Positions 53,290 to 62,458 of a stretch of DNA of 64,000 nt are shown piece after piece. A model generated the notes under the pieces. It did no database searches. It saw only the letters and a list, made by a program, of their open reading frames with translations, and was not told the DNA's origin. The position numbers and the translations under genes are program-made. Within the stretch, counting starts at the first letter, position 1; every line of letters starts with the position of its first letter. The stretch spans positions 124,001 through 188,000 of the forward strand of contig NZ_JAGSPD010000005.1 in NCBI RefSeq assembly GCF_019203985.1, in the 5' to 3' direction. The DNA comes from Winogradskyella luteola. GTDB taxonomy: Bacteria > Bacteroidota > Bacteroidia > Flavobacteriales > Flavobacteriaceae.

Positions 53290-55123
53290 TAGAGGTTAAA
53301 ATACCTAATAATTCCTTATTTCTAACAACAGGTAAACAGTTGATACTGTGTTTCTCCATCAACGCTTTAGCTTTGTTCAAAGGTGATTCTTGCGAAATTG
53401 TAATTAAATCTTTTGTCATTACATCCTTAACACGTAAGTGCAAGTCTTTATTGCCAAGTTTTATTAAATCTGTCCAAGTTAGTAGTCCTGTCAGTTGCTT
53501 TTTCTTGTTTATTACCGGTAAATGGTGAATCTTTTTCCATTTCATTATATTGCTTACCAGCTCTAAGCTATCGTTTTGATCTACAAGAAGCATCTTTGTA
53601 TTCATATTGTGCTTTACAATTCGGCTAATATCTATTTTTAAATTTTCATCTGGATCGAAAATTCCCCATTGATCTACAGTAGCTTCTTCGAGTTGATGCT
53701 TGTGCATAAAAGCTGCTATGTTCTGTAACGCTTCAAAATTGGTTTTGTTTTTTTGAAGGTTTCTAAAGTTTTCTACCATCCACTGCGATCCATTGTTAGA
53801 CCTCGCACGCTTCTCTATAATTGAAAGGTATTTGTTAATATCACCTTCATCTATTTCAATACTACGTAAACCATTATAAGCCATAGGTAAAAATTCGTTT
53901 AATATTAAATCTTTGGCAGGTATTAACTTACCGTCCCAATTAAACTGAGTTTCCATTCCGTTTCTAGCCGCTTTAAAGAAATTACTTTTAATGTCCTTAA
54001 AATCCATTTTAGTACGGATGTTTTTATACTTTTCTGGTTGCCCAAGCATTAAACCCACCCAAAATACCATGTTGGCAATTTCATCTAACAATGTTGGTCC
54101 CGAAGGTATGTAACGACATTCTATTCTCAAGTGGGGTTTTCCGCCACCAACACCATAACACACACGATTCCATTTGTAAACCGTGCCATTGTGAAGTTGT
54201 AATGCTTTCAATTTGGGGATTTCTCCACGTTCTAGTTTATCTAAACTATCGTCGTGCTCGTCTGAAGTCAATAAACTTCTAAATCTTGATATATGATCTC
54301 TAAAAATATCGGTCACTGTGCCACTTTCCCAATCAGAGCCAAAGCTAACACGCGATTGTTTTTCATTATAAATAAATGAGTTCGCTCTTGTGTCTATGCT
54401 TTGCGTAAATAATGCAATTCGTGTTTCTGCCCAAAGTTCTCTACCAAATAAAATAGGCGAATTGGTGCAACTACTCAATACTGGTCCAGAAATCGCTTGG
54501 GCCCAGTTGTATTTTTCTACAAACTCGTCTGGATGAATTTGTAAATGTGTTTGAAAACTCGTGTTGCAAGCTTCTAACATTACACTATCGTGAATTAAAT
54601 TTAACTCATCAACACCCTTAATATGCACATTAAAACATTCTCTTCTAGTACTCTTTAAAGCATTATTCAATACGTGATACCTTGGCATATCTGTCATATA
54701 ATTTTCTGAAATATGCTTAAGCCGAAGGGTAGGAAGAATGCCTGTTAACACAATTTTTGAATCATTTTTCTTGGCGGCTTCTTTTGCTTTTTTAAGCAGC
54801 TTATTGAGTTGGTCTTGTAATATTGAAAAGCAATTTCCTTTTAAAACTAAAGGATCTGAGTTAATTTCAAGATTGTATTTTCCAATTTCTGTTGTAAAAT
54901 GTTCATCGTTAATAGCTTCTAAAACATCAATGTTGTTGTTATTGGGGAAAAATTGATTGGTCGTAACACAAAACTCTTGTTCTGCACCAATTCTAATAGG
55001 CTCTTTTTCAATTAAATCGTTTTTAAGCATTATATCTAAAGCTTCAAGATCTCTAACAAGATGATGAATATATAATGCCTTATCTTTGGGGTTTTTAAGT
55101 TGTTTTACGTCTAAATATCCCAT
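53279..55123 (-). CDS. GCS2-family glutamate-cysteine-ligase-like enzyme with CBS domains
   Basis: The 614-residue protein has a GCS2-type carboxylate-amine ligase domain (RIGAEQEFCVTTNQ, YNLEINSDPL, FGSDWESGTVTDIF, GKPHLRIECRYIPSGPT; residues 1-480) followed by two CBS motifs (KMLLVDQNDSLELVSNIMKW, then VKDVMTKDLITISQESPLNK) that probably bind adenosyl ligands. CBS control of a GCS2 enzyme is unusual outside Bacteroidota. It overlaps the AstE-like gene, so ligation and hydrolysis may be paired. The exact amino-acid substrate is unknown. Confidence 0.88.
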   Translation of the reverse strand: MGYLDVKQLKNPKDKALYIHHLVRDLEALDIMLKNDLIEKEPIRIGAEQEFCVTTNQFFPNNNNIDVLEAINDEHFTTEIGKYNLEINSDPLVLKGNCFSILQDQLNKLLKKAKEAAKKNDSKIVLTGILPTLRLKHISENYMTDMPRYHVLNNALKSTRRECFNVHIKGVDELNLIHDSVMLEACNTSFQTHLQIHPDEFVEKYNWAQAISGPVLSSCTNSPILFGRELWAETRIALFTQSIDTRANSFIYNEKQSRVSFGSDWESGTVTDIFRDHISRFRSLLTSDEHDDSLDKLERGEIPKLKALQLHNGTVYKWNRVCYGVGGGKPHLRIECRYIPSGPTLLDEIANMVFWVGLMLGQPEKYKNIRTKMDFKDIKSNFFKAARNGMETQFNWDGKLIPAKDLILNEFLPMAYNGLRSIEIDEGDINKYLSIIEKRARSNNGSQWMVENFRNLQKNKTNFEALQNIAAFMHKHQLEEATVDQWGIFDPDENLKIDISRIVKHNMNTKMLLVDQNDSLELVSNIMKWKKIHHLPVINKKKQLTGLLTWTDLIKLGNKDLHLRVKDVMTKDLITISQESPLNKAKALMEKHSINCLPVVRNKELLGILTSNDL

Positions 55124-55266
55124 AATTTAAGGGGTAAAATTAATTAGTTCTTGTAAGTTACTCTAAATAAAGGGTTTAAAATATGATTTTTATCATGGAC
55201 AATTCCTGAGTTGCTTTGGTAATGTAAAATACTATTCTAAATTTATGCCTGCAACACAATCCTTAT

Positions 55267-55650
55267 ATGTCGTTTAAATACAATAAAAAAGATAAGCTTA
55301 AAAGTAAAAAACTCATTGATAAGTTATTCAATGAGGGTAAGGCAATTACGGTTTATCCGTTGCGCTTGGTTTATCTAAAAACTGATTTTGATGATGGCAG
55401 CACTTTAAAGACTGGGGTTTCAGTTAGTAAAAAACTTCATAAAACAGCTGTAGCAAGAAACAGAATTAAAAGACTCTTAAGGGAGGCTTATAGACTAAAT
55501 AAACCACTATACTTTAACAATAGTTCAACATCTTATGCGTTTATGATTTTATACCTTAGCAAGGATGGAACAACTTTTGATGCATTAAATGACAGTATGA
55601 AAAGAGTGTTTAAAAAATTTGTCGATAAAACTTCAGATTCATTAAATTGA
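55267..55650 (+). CDS. rnpA: Ribonuclease P protein component
   Basis: The 127-residue protein has the RnpA basic motif ARNRIKRLLREAYRLN and the N-terminal KLKSKKLIDKLFNEGKA. It binds the RNase P RNA to mature tRNA 5' ends. rpmH is not adjacent; instead an S41 protease overlaps its stop (TGATG), an arrangement typical of flavobacteria. Confidence 0.95.
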   Translation: MSFKYNKKDKLKSKKLIDKLFNEGKAITVYPLRLVYLKTDFDDGSTLKTGVSVSKKLHKTAVARNRIKRLLREAYRLNKPLYFNNSSTSYAFMILYLSKDGTTFDALNDSMKRVFKKFVDKTSDSLN

Positions 55651-55715
55651 TGCGTTTTTTAGATTTTATTTTAAAAACACCGAAGATTCCAAATAGGACG
55701 ATAAAAAATTTACAA

Positions 55716-57350
55716 ATGAAAAAACTTTTACATAAAAAAATTCTTATTCCAACATTAGCGATTGTTGTGTTTTTCAGTACAACCGCTTTTAAAAACGATT
55801 TTTTTGAAATCGCCAAACAAATAGAAATCTTTACTACACTCTTTAAAGAACTCAACATGAATTATGTTGATGAAACCAATCCTGGTGATTTAATGGATAC
55901 TGCTATTAAAAGTATGTTAGATGATTTGGATCCCTACACACGTTTTTTTAACGAACAAGATGTTGAGTCTGCAAGAATTAACAATGCTGGTGATTATACA
56001 GGTATTGGTGCTAAAGTATTAACCTTAGAGGATAAATTGGTTATTGTAGAACCGTACAAAAATTATGCTGCTGATAAGGCCGGTCTAAAAGCTGGTGACG
56101 AAATTATAAAAGTGGACAATGTTGTGGTTTCAGACTTTAAGGAGGATGCTGCAAATCTTCTTCAAGGTGCTGCTGGTACAGAAGTTAATGTTACTTACAA
56201 GCGACAAGGAAAAACCAATACCGTAAAAATAGTTAGAGAATCCCTAGAGATAAAAGCGGTTCCCCACTATTCAATGATTAATGAAAAAACAGGTTATATC
56301 GTTTTAAGAAAGTTTAATGAAAAAGCTTCTGTAGAAACGCTTGGTGCATTGCGCGCGCTAAAAAACCAAGGAGCTACACAACTTGTTTTAGATTTAAGGG
56401 GAAATCCTGGCGGATTGTTAAATGAAGCTGTTAATGTCACTAATATTTTTGTGCCTAAAAATCAGCTGGTGGTGACCACAAAATCTAAGGTTAAAAAATA
56501 TAATAAGACCTATTATACCAAGCGAGATGCTATTGACACCGAAATTCCTCTAGTGGTTTTAATTGATGGACAAAGTGCTTCTGCTAGCGAAATTGTCTCT
56601 GGTGCTTTGCAAGATATGGATAGAGCTGTAGTGGTTGGTGCACGTAGTTTTGGTAAAGGTTTGGTGCAAAGACCAAAATCTTTGACTTACGGTACTCAGA
56701 TGAAAATAACTATTTCGAGATACTATACACCTTCCGGACGTTGTATACAAGCTCTAGATTACTGGAATAGAGATGAAAACGGGAAAGCTACACGGGTAAA
56801 AAAAGAAAACTTCAATGCGTTTAAAACCCGTAATGGCCGTGATGTTTTTGATGGTGGAGGAGTACAGCCAGATGTAGAAATAAAGTTATCTAAACAAACA
56901 CCAATAACAAAAGCTATATTGAATGAAAATTTAGTTTTCAACTTTGCAACACAATACTATTATGAAAATAAAGTTGAAGATTTAAATAGTTTTAAATTAT
57001 CCGATTCGGATTTTAATGCGTTTAAATCTTATTTAAAAACCACAGGTTTTAATTTTGAAACTAAAACTGAAAAAGCTTTAGATGATGCTATTCTTATTGC
57101 AAAGGAAGAAGAACTTAGTGGTGCAATAAAATCGGAAATAAATAATTTAACTAATGCATTACAGACCTATAAATCTAATGCCATTAATGTAAATAAAGTG
57201 CAATTAAAGTCACTATTAACTGATGAAATAATAAAACGTTTTTTTTACAGCGAAGGCTTGTACGACTATTATACAGCGAATAATACAGAGATTAAAAAGG
57301 CTTTAGAAATCCTTAATAATCCTAAGCAATATGCTAGTATTTTGAGATAG
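55716..57350 (+). CDS. S41-family C-terminal processing protease
   Basis: The start chosen is ATG 55716, which puts a signal peptide first (MKKLLHKKILIPTLAIVVFF); an ATG at 55650 overlapping the rnpA stop would add 22 basic residues. The PDZ domain (YTGIGAKVLTLEDKLVIVEP to GLKAGDEIIKVD) and the catalytic domain with the nucleophile Ser in DGQSASASEIVSGAL and the Lys in GARSFGKGLVQ are intact. A C-terminal region of about 150 residues is helical. It is a periplasmic protease of the CtpA group. Confidence 0.93.
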   Translation: MKKLLHKKILIPTLAIVVFFSTTAFKNDFFEIAKQIEIFTTLFKELNMNYVDETNPGDLMDTAIKSMLDDLDPYTRFFNEQDVESARINNAGDYTGIGAKVLTLEDKLVIVEPYKNYAADKAGLKAGDEIIKVDNVVVSDFKEDAANLLQGAAGTEVNVTYKRQGKTNTVKIVRESLEIKAVPHYSMINEKTGYIVLRKFNEKASVETLGALRALKNQGATQLVLDLRGNPGGLLNEAVNVTNIFVPKNQLVVTTKSKVKKYNKTYYTKRDAIDTEIPLVVLIDGQSASASEIVSGALQDMDRAVVVGARSFGKGLVQRPKSLTYGTQMKITISRYYTPSGRCIQALDYWNRDENGKATRVKKENFNAFKTRNGRDVFDGGGVQPDVEIKLSKQTPITKAILNENLVFNFATQYYYENKVEDLNSFKLSDSDFNAFKSYLKTTGFNFETKTEKALDDAILIAKEEELSGAIKSEINNLTNALQTYKSNAINVNKVQLKSLLTDEIIKRFFYSEGLYDYYTANNTEIKKALEILNNPKQYASILR

Positions 57351-57413
57351 AACATAAAATTATCTATATTTATAATTATAGAATTTTTATAATTATAAGA
57401 AAATTCAACACAA

Positions 57414-58259
57414 ATGAAGGCCCTACTCCTTTTTATAACTCTTAGTTTTCAACTAGCTTTTGCTCAAAAAGAGATAAAGCACCAAGTTTACTTTCTCACA
57501 GACCAATATGAAATCCCAGAGACTGAAGAAAGCCGTCTTTTACTATTCTTATCTGAAATTGAAAATATGGATATCAAAAAAGTTTCTATTTATGGCTTTT
57601 GCGACGACAGAGGTAGCGATTCATATAACATGGTTTTATCTCAACAACGTGCAGATGCTATAAAAACAGTATTTTCTAACAATGAGTTTGACGAATCTGT
57701 TATTACCAATGTGGATGGAAAAGGAGAAATTCTTTTAAATGTTGTCAATGATAAAGACCTTTATAAAATCCGTGGGTTGAATCGTAAAGTGGAAATTATA
57801 GTACAGCCTTACGATCCTCCTCGAGTAAAAGTAGAACAACCTAAAAAAGAAACTACCGAAGAGCTTTTAAGTGGCGAACTTAAAGAAGGTGATAAAATTA
57901 AACTAGAAAATATTTTATTTAGAACGGGTTATAGTTACCTCACTAAACAATCTAAAGCTGTTTTAGATAATATTGCAGAAATTCTTGTAAAACGAACAGA
58001 TGTCTATTTCACCATAGAAGGTCATGTGTGTTGTACACACGGCACCCGAGATGCTATAGATCGTAAAACTAAAAAACGAAATCTGTCTTTGGCTAGGGCA
58101 AAAACGGTTTATGATTATTTGGCTGATAAAGGAGTAAAGCGTTACAGGATGAAGTTTGTAGGGCAAAAAAGAAAGTTTCCTTTAGGTGGTGAGCCAGAAC
58201 TAGATAGGCGTGTTGAGATTGTGGTCACCAGAATTATTAAGCCTAAATCTTCTAACTAA
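57414..58259 (+). CDS. Protein with two OmpA-like domains
   Basis: A signal peptide (KALLLFITLSFQLAFAQ) precedes two OmpA-type peptidoglycan-binding domains: a first with IYGFCDDRGSDSYNMVLSQQ (residues about 20-135) and a second with FRTGYSYLTKQSKAVLDNIA, then RNLSLARAKTVYDYL and ELDRRVEIVVTR (residues about 165-275). Both keep the Arg/Asp that contact diaminopimelate. There is no barrel, so it is likely periplasmic. Tandem OmpA domains without a barrel are uncommon. Confidence 0.88.
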   Translation: MKALLLFITLSFQLAFAQKEIKHQVYFLTDQYEIPETEESRLLLFLSEIENMDIKKVSIYGFCDDRGSDSYNMVLSQQRADAIKTVFSNNEFDESVITNVDGKGEILLNVVNDKDLYKIRGLNRKVEIIVQPYDPPRVKVEQPKKETTEELLSGELKEGDKIKLENILFRTGYSYLTKQSKAVLDNIAEILVKRTDVYFTIEGHVCCTHGTRDAIDRKTKKRNLSLARAKTVYDYLADKGVKRYRMKFVGQKRKFPLGGEPELDRRVEIVVTRIIKPKSSN

Positions 58260-58699
58260 GATTTAAGCATATTTATATGTGGAATACCGTCTTCTAGGTA
58301 CTCCTCGCCTATTTCAAAAAATTCTAAATTATTATAAAAACGTTTGAGGTATGTTTGGGCAGAAATTCTTATTTCTGAAACGTTATAATAGTCTTCAATG
58401 ACTTTGATTGAAGCCTTCATAATAGCATAACCGTATTTGTATTTTCGTTCAGATTGCTTTACCAATACTCTACCGATGCTGGCTTCTTTAAAATAATCGT
58501 TTGGTTTAAAAATACGGGCGTAGCCAACCAAAATTTCATTTTTATAAGCAAGAACGTGTAATGCTTTTTGGTCTTTACCATCAATATCTTGGTACACGCA
58601 ATCTTGCTCAACTACAAAAACTTCACTTCTTAGTTGAAGCAGATCGTAAAGTTCTTTAGTAGTTAATCCTTGAAAGGTTTTGGTTTTAATTTCTAGCAT
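58256..58699 (-). CDS. ElaA-like GNAT N-acetyltransferase
   Basis: The 147-residue protein has LRSEVFVVEQDCVYQDIDGK, GYARIFKP and an acetyl-CoA-binding loop variant (IGRVLVKQSERKYKYGYAIM), followed by ISAQTYLKRFYNNLEFFEIG. This is the ElaA subgroup. Substrate unknown. It ends convergent with the OmpA-domain gene (4-base overlap). Confidence 0.88.
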   Translation of the reverse strand: MLEIKTKTFQGLTTKELYDLLQLRSEVFVVEQDCVYQDIDGKDQKALHVLAYKNEILVGYARIFKPNDYFKEASIGRVLVKQSERKYKYGYAIMKASIKVIEDYYNVSEIRISAQTYLKRFYNNLEFFEIGEEYLEDGIPHINMLKS

Positions 58700-58754
58700 A
58701 ATATTTTACTTATCATTACAAGCATAATAACCTCTTTAACAATCAATAAATTTA

Positions 58755-59669
58755 TCAATCTTGTACAATAACATCTTTGGCATCACACTTTCCAAATTCC
58801 GGTTGAATATTAATATGATTAATTTCATATTTACGGTAAACCAATTCTTCTATTTCATTAAGAATTAAATCAAATTCAGACAACGTAATGTCTTTATTAA
58901 AATCTATGTGTGCTTCTAAATGAATTTCATCTTCATTCAATTGCCAAATGTGAACATGATGTACATTTTTGATAACATCTATAGTTTGAATATCTGTAAC
59001 AATAGCATCAACAGAGGTAGATTCTGGTGTAAATAACATCAGTACCTTAAACGAGTTTTTTAATAAATTCCAACCCATTACAATTAAATAAACTGCTATT
59101 GCAAATGTTAATACGCTATCTATCCACCAGATTTGGTAAAACTTCATCAGTAAACCACCAATTAAAACAGCCACACTCGCCATCATATCCGTTAATAAAT
59201 GAAGGTAAGCACTTTTCATATTCATGTTATCATCTGCATTTCCTCTAAGTAATAAAACGCTAAAACCATTACCTAAAATAGCAATAATAGACAGCCAAAT
59301 AACAAGATTCGATTCAATTTCTTGGGGATTTTGAAAACGTTCAAAAGCTTCAAAAATAAGTAGAATAGCCACTATTATTAATGTTGCAGCATTAATAAAA
59401 GCAGCTAATATCTCAGCGCGTTTGTAACCAAAAGTTCGTTTTAAAGAGGCCTTTTTCTTTACAAGTTTATTTGCAATTAAGCTGATAATTAGCGATAAAA
59501 CATCACTAAAATTATGAAGCGCATCACTCAATAAAGCTAAACTACCAGATAACAGACCACCAATAACTTGTGCTGCAGTAATTGCAATGTTAAGAAGTAT
59601 AGAAATAAATAAATTACGACCGTTAAGATCGTGTGTATGAGAGTGGTTATGCGAGTGCGAATGACTCAT
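58755..59669 (-). CDS. Cation diffusion facilitator (Zn2+/Cd2+ efflux type)
   Basis: A His-rich N-terminus (MSHSHSHNHSHTHD) is followed by six membrane helices with the metal-site motifs LLSDALHNFSDVLSL and LHLLTDMMASV, and a C-terminal cytoplasmic domain (HHVHIWQLNEDEIHLEAHID). This fits CzcD/ZitB-like proteins that export divalent metals in exchange for protons. It follows rpiB by 23 bases on the same strand. Confidence 0.93.
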   Translation of the reverse strand: MSHSHSHNHSHTHDLNGRNLFISILLNIAITAAQVIGGLLSGSLALLSDALHNFSDVLSLIISLIANKLVKKKASLKRTFGYKRAEILAAFINAATLIIVAILLIFEAFERFQNPQEIESNLVIWLSIIAILGNGFSVLLLRGNADDNMNMKSAYLHLLTDMMASVAVLIGGLLMKFYQIWWIDSVLTFAIAVYLIVMGWNLLKNSFKVLMLFTPESTSVDAIVTDIQTIDVIKNVHHVHIWQLNEDEIHLEAHIDFNKDITLSEFDLILNEIEELVYRKYEINHINIQPEFGKCDAKDVIVQD

Positions 59670-59692
59670 TTTATGCCAATTTTAAATTGGTA

Positions 59693-60127
59693 TCAACATG
59701 ATAACGGAATCTTATTTACTCTATTTTGATGACGACCACCTTCAAACTCTGTATTTAAAAATACATCCACCATTTTAATGGCTTGTGGTATGGATGTAAA
59801 ACGCGCAGGTATACAAATAATATTTGCATTATTATGTAAACGCGTTAACTCTGTAATTTCACTTGTCCAACACACTCCTGCCCTAACCTTTTGATATTTA
59901 TTGGCTGTCATGGCCACACCGTTAGCACTTCCACATATTAAAATACCACAATCTACCTTATTATCATTTACATCTTTAGCAACCGGATGTACAAAATCTG
60001 GGTAATCTACACTATCTAAAGTGTCCGTACCATAATTGGTAATGGTATGCCCTTTAGCTTCTAAGTGCTTCACAATAGCTTGTTTATATTCTGGACCAGC
60101 ATGATCGTTACCTATAGAAATATTCAT
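59693..60127 (-). CDS. rpiB: Ribose-5-phosphate isomerase B
   Basis: The 144-residue protein shows GNDHAGPEYKQAIVKHLEAK, DYPDFVHPVAKDV, GILICGSANGVAMTANK and the terminal FEGGRHQNRVNKI. It interconverts ribulose 5-phosphate and ribose 5-phosphate. It lies just left of a large gene-free region and is transcribed away from it. Confidence 0.95.
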   Translation of the reverse strand: MNISIGNDHAGPEYKQAIVKHLEAKGHTITNYGTDTLDSVDYPDFVHPVAKDVNDNKVDCGILICGSANGVAMTANKYQKVRAGVCWTSEITELTRLHNNANIICIPARFTSIPQAIKMVDVFLNTEFEGGRHQNRVNKIPLSC

Positions 60128-60750
60128 TACTTATTTTCTTAGTCTGCCACTTAGAGTAAATAGAAGAATTTTAAAATATAAAATAATCTTCAGTCACTTG
60201 TTCCTCTTGTTTGACAAAATGATTAATAACTTAACTTTTAACAAAATTACAAATAATAAAACCTAGTTGATAGTAGTATGCATTACTTGTTAATAACTGT
60301 TGACAAGTCTTAAAAAGAAAAATTAGGATTATCTATTTATTTTTTTAAACCAAAATACATTCTTAACAACCTAATTAGTTAATCCTTTTTTTCAAGGAAG
60401 TTATTAATAGTCGTATAAGACGAAATTAACAGTATGTTTTTAAAAACATATCATTTTATTCTATTAACATCAGTTATCAACAGTTGTTTACAAGAAGTTT
60501 ACTTAGCTTGATTTATAAGTGATTACATGTAAATTTAATGTTAACTAAACCGTAATAAAATGTAAACTATAGGTTTTCAAAATAAAAGCTAAAAAAGTTA
60601 TACTACCTATTAACACACTATAATAACCATTATTTTATTTTTTAAATTTTAAAAGAAAAATGATAATATGTATATATCTGTTAATAAGTTAAAATTCTAA
60701 ATTTAGGTAGGTAATTTTTATATAGAATTGTTATATAAGAAATAGATTTT
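60128..60750. other. AT-rich gene-free region with DnaA-box-like sites (candidate origin)
   Basis: The 623-bp stretch has no credible ORF and is very AT-rich. It contains TTATCAACA (60474-60482), TTGTCAACA on the minus strand (60298-60306), TTGTTTACA (60484-60492) and many TTATTAACA-like variants. rpiB is transcribed away to the left and the next two genes to the right. This is the composition and layout of a bacterial oriC, but a long promoter region is an alternative. dnaA is not present. Confidence 0.4.
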
Positions 60751-62223
60751 ATGAAAAATTTTGCTTTATTTTTTATGTTATTTCCTCTTATGAATTTTTG
60801 TCAAATTCAAATAGGTCAAGATATTGAAGGTACAAGTTCAGATAGACTAGGATCCAGCGTTGCATTATCAGCAAACGGTAATATTTTAGCCGTTGGAGCG
60901 GAATTTGGTGATGGTACTGCTTTTAACTCTGGTATTATACGTGTCTATGAAAATATAAATAATTCTTGGATACAAATAGGAAATGATATTAATGGTTCGC
61001 AAAATAATGGAGCTATGGGATTTAGTATGGATATGTCTGCAGACGGAACCATTTTTGTAGTAGGTGCACTTGGAGAAGATACTACACTAACCAATCCTGG
61101 AAGAGTATCTGTATATAAATATGAAAATAACACATGGTCTTTACTTGGTGGTGTATTAAGTGGTGCTACAGCTTCTGAACAATTTGGTAGATCTGTTGCT
61201 ATTTCAGCAGATGGAAACATTATAGCTGTTGGTGCTATGCAAAGTGATGCTAATGGAGATATATCCGGGCAAGCACGTATTTATGAATTTCAAAATAATA
61301 CTTGGGTACAATTGGGTGGTCCTATAAATGGTATTGCTCAATTTAATAGACTTGGCGCTAGTATTGATTTATCAGCTGACGGAACTATTTTTGCTGTAGG
61401 TGCTGTAGGTTATATTTCAGATACCTTTGGTAGTGGACAGGTAAGAATATATGAATATATAGGTAGTGATTGGAATTTAATGGGAAACCCTATTGAGGGT
61501 CAACCTGGTGTTGGTGTTGAACAGTCTGGATCTAGTTTAAGTTTATCCTCAGATGGTAAGTCTATTGCTATTGGTGCGCCAGGTAATAATGTTAATGGGA
61601 ATATTTCAGGAAGAGTTAGTGTCTTTGAATATCAAAATGATTCATGGCAACAAGTTGGAAATGATATGTTAGGTATACAACAAGATGATAATTTTGGTTT
61701 TAGTTTAGCTCTAAATGGAGATGCAAGTGTAGTTGCTGTTGGTGCTTATAAAAGCGATGGTAATGGTGTAAATTCTGGGCAAGCACGTTTTTTTAAAAAA
61801 GAAAATAATGCTTGGATTCAAATAGGAAATGAAGTTAATGGTGTAGCTTCCGAAGATAAATTTGGATATAGTATTGCTATCTCAAACGATGGATTAACAG
61901 TTGTAGCTGGTGCGCCAGATAATAATGAAAATGCAATAAGTTCTGGACAAGTTAGAGCATTTGATTTAACAGAAGCATTGTCAGTAGAGAAATTTAAAAA
62001 ATCAGATATTAAAATATTTCCAAACCCAACAAGTAATGAATTCTCTATTCAATTAGATAGCTCTTTAGAATTATATAAAGTAGACATATATAATAGCATA
62101 GGTCAACAAGTATTAACTTCTAAAGAAAAAATTATAGATATATCAAAACTAGCTTCTGGTATGTATCTTGTGGAAATAGAAACCACTAAAGGAAAAGGCT
62201 CTAAAAAGCTTATTATAGAGTAG
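60751..62223 (+). CDS. T9SS-secreted FG-GAP-like beta-propeller protein
   Basis: A signal peptide (KNFALFFMLFPLMNFCQ) is followed by about seven repeats of a 50-60-residue unit with the phrases LSANGNILAVGAE, MSADGTIFVVGAL, ISADGNIIAVGAM, LSSDGKSIAIGAP, and a SGQVRIYEY-type strand. A type A T9SS sorting domain ends the protein (IKIFPNPTSNEFSIQLD, then SGMYLVEIET and KGSKKLIIE). It is therefore exported by type IX secretion and anchored on or released from the surface. Binding partner unknown. Confidence 0.9.
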   Translation: MKNFALFFMLFPLMNFCQIQIGQDIEGTSSDRLGSSVALSANGNILAVGAEFGDGTAFNSGIIRVYENINNSWIQIGNDINGSQNNGAMGFSMDMSADGTIFVVGALGEDTTLTNPGRVSVYKYENNTWSLLGGVLSGATASEQFGRSVAISADGNIIAVGAMQSDANGDISGQARIYEFQNNTWVQLGGPINGIAQFNRLGASIDLSADGTIFAVGAVGYISDTFGSGQVRIYEYIGSDWNLMGNPIEGQPGVGVEQSGSSLSLSSDGKSIAIGAPGNNVNGNISGRVSVFEYQNDSWQQVGNDMLGIQQDDNFGFSLALNGDASVVAVGAYKSDGNGVNSGQARFFKKENNAWIQIGNEVNGVASEDKFGYSIAISNDGLTVVAGAPDNNENAISSGQVRAFDLTEALSVEKFKKSDIKIFPNPTSNEFSIQLDSSLELYKVDIYNSIGQQVLTSKEKIIDISKLASGMYLVEIETTKGKGSKKLIIE

Positions 62224-62241
62224 TTTAATTATTTAATATAA

Positions 62242-62272
62242 AAAAAGCACTGTGAATTTCACAGTGCTTTTT
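62242..62272 (+). terminator. Hairpin terminator after the T9SS-sorted gene
   Basis: AAAAAGCACTGTGA pairs perfectly with TCACAGTGCTTTTT around ATT. A strong intrinsic terminator usable in both directions. Confidence 0.85.
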
Positions 62273-62347
62273 CATTTATTTAACAGTATCTAAACACTAT
62301 TAAAATTTAATACCGTAGCTTTGCATCAAACTTAATATCTTATTAAC

Positions 62348-62374
62348 GTGGTCACTGAGCGTAGTCGAAGTGAA
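62348..62374. repeat. Dispersed GAGCGTAGTCGAAG-type short repeat
   Basis: The 27-bp segment with core ACTGAGCGTAGTCGAAGTG, in the intergenic region before rnr, matches 22 of 27 positions at 63647-63673 inside rnr. CACT/AGTG ends give it an imperfect palindrome. Such GTCGAAG repeats are scattered in flavobacterial genomes. Confidence 0.65.
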
Positions 62375-62458
62375 AAACGTTTACCTTCTTCGCCTTAAGA
62401 ATTAAGTAACAAAACAATAAGATTCCTTTTTCAAAGGAATAAAATGATTACAATTTAA

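Noticed and set aside
55124..55266. Origin next to rnpA
   Set aside because: Only 143 bases, no cluster of DnaA-like boxes, and rpmH/dnaA are absent.
57351..57413. AT-rich repeats (TATAATTATA) as a regulatory element
   Set aside because: Short, low-complexity palindromes are expected by chance in this AT-rich spacer.
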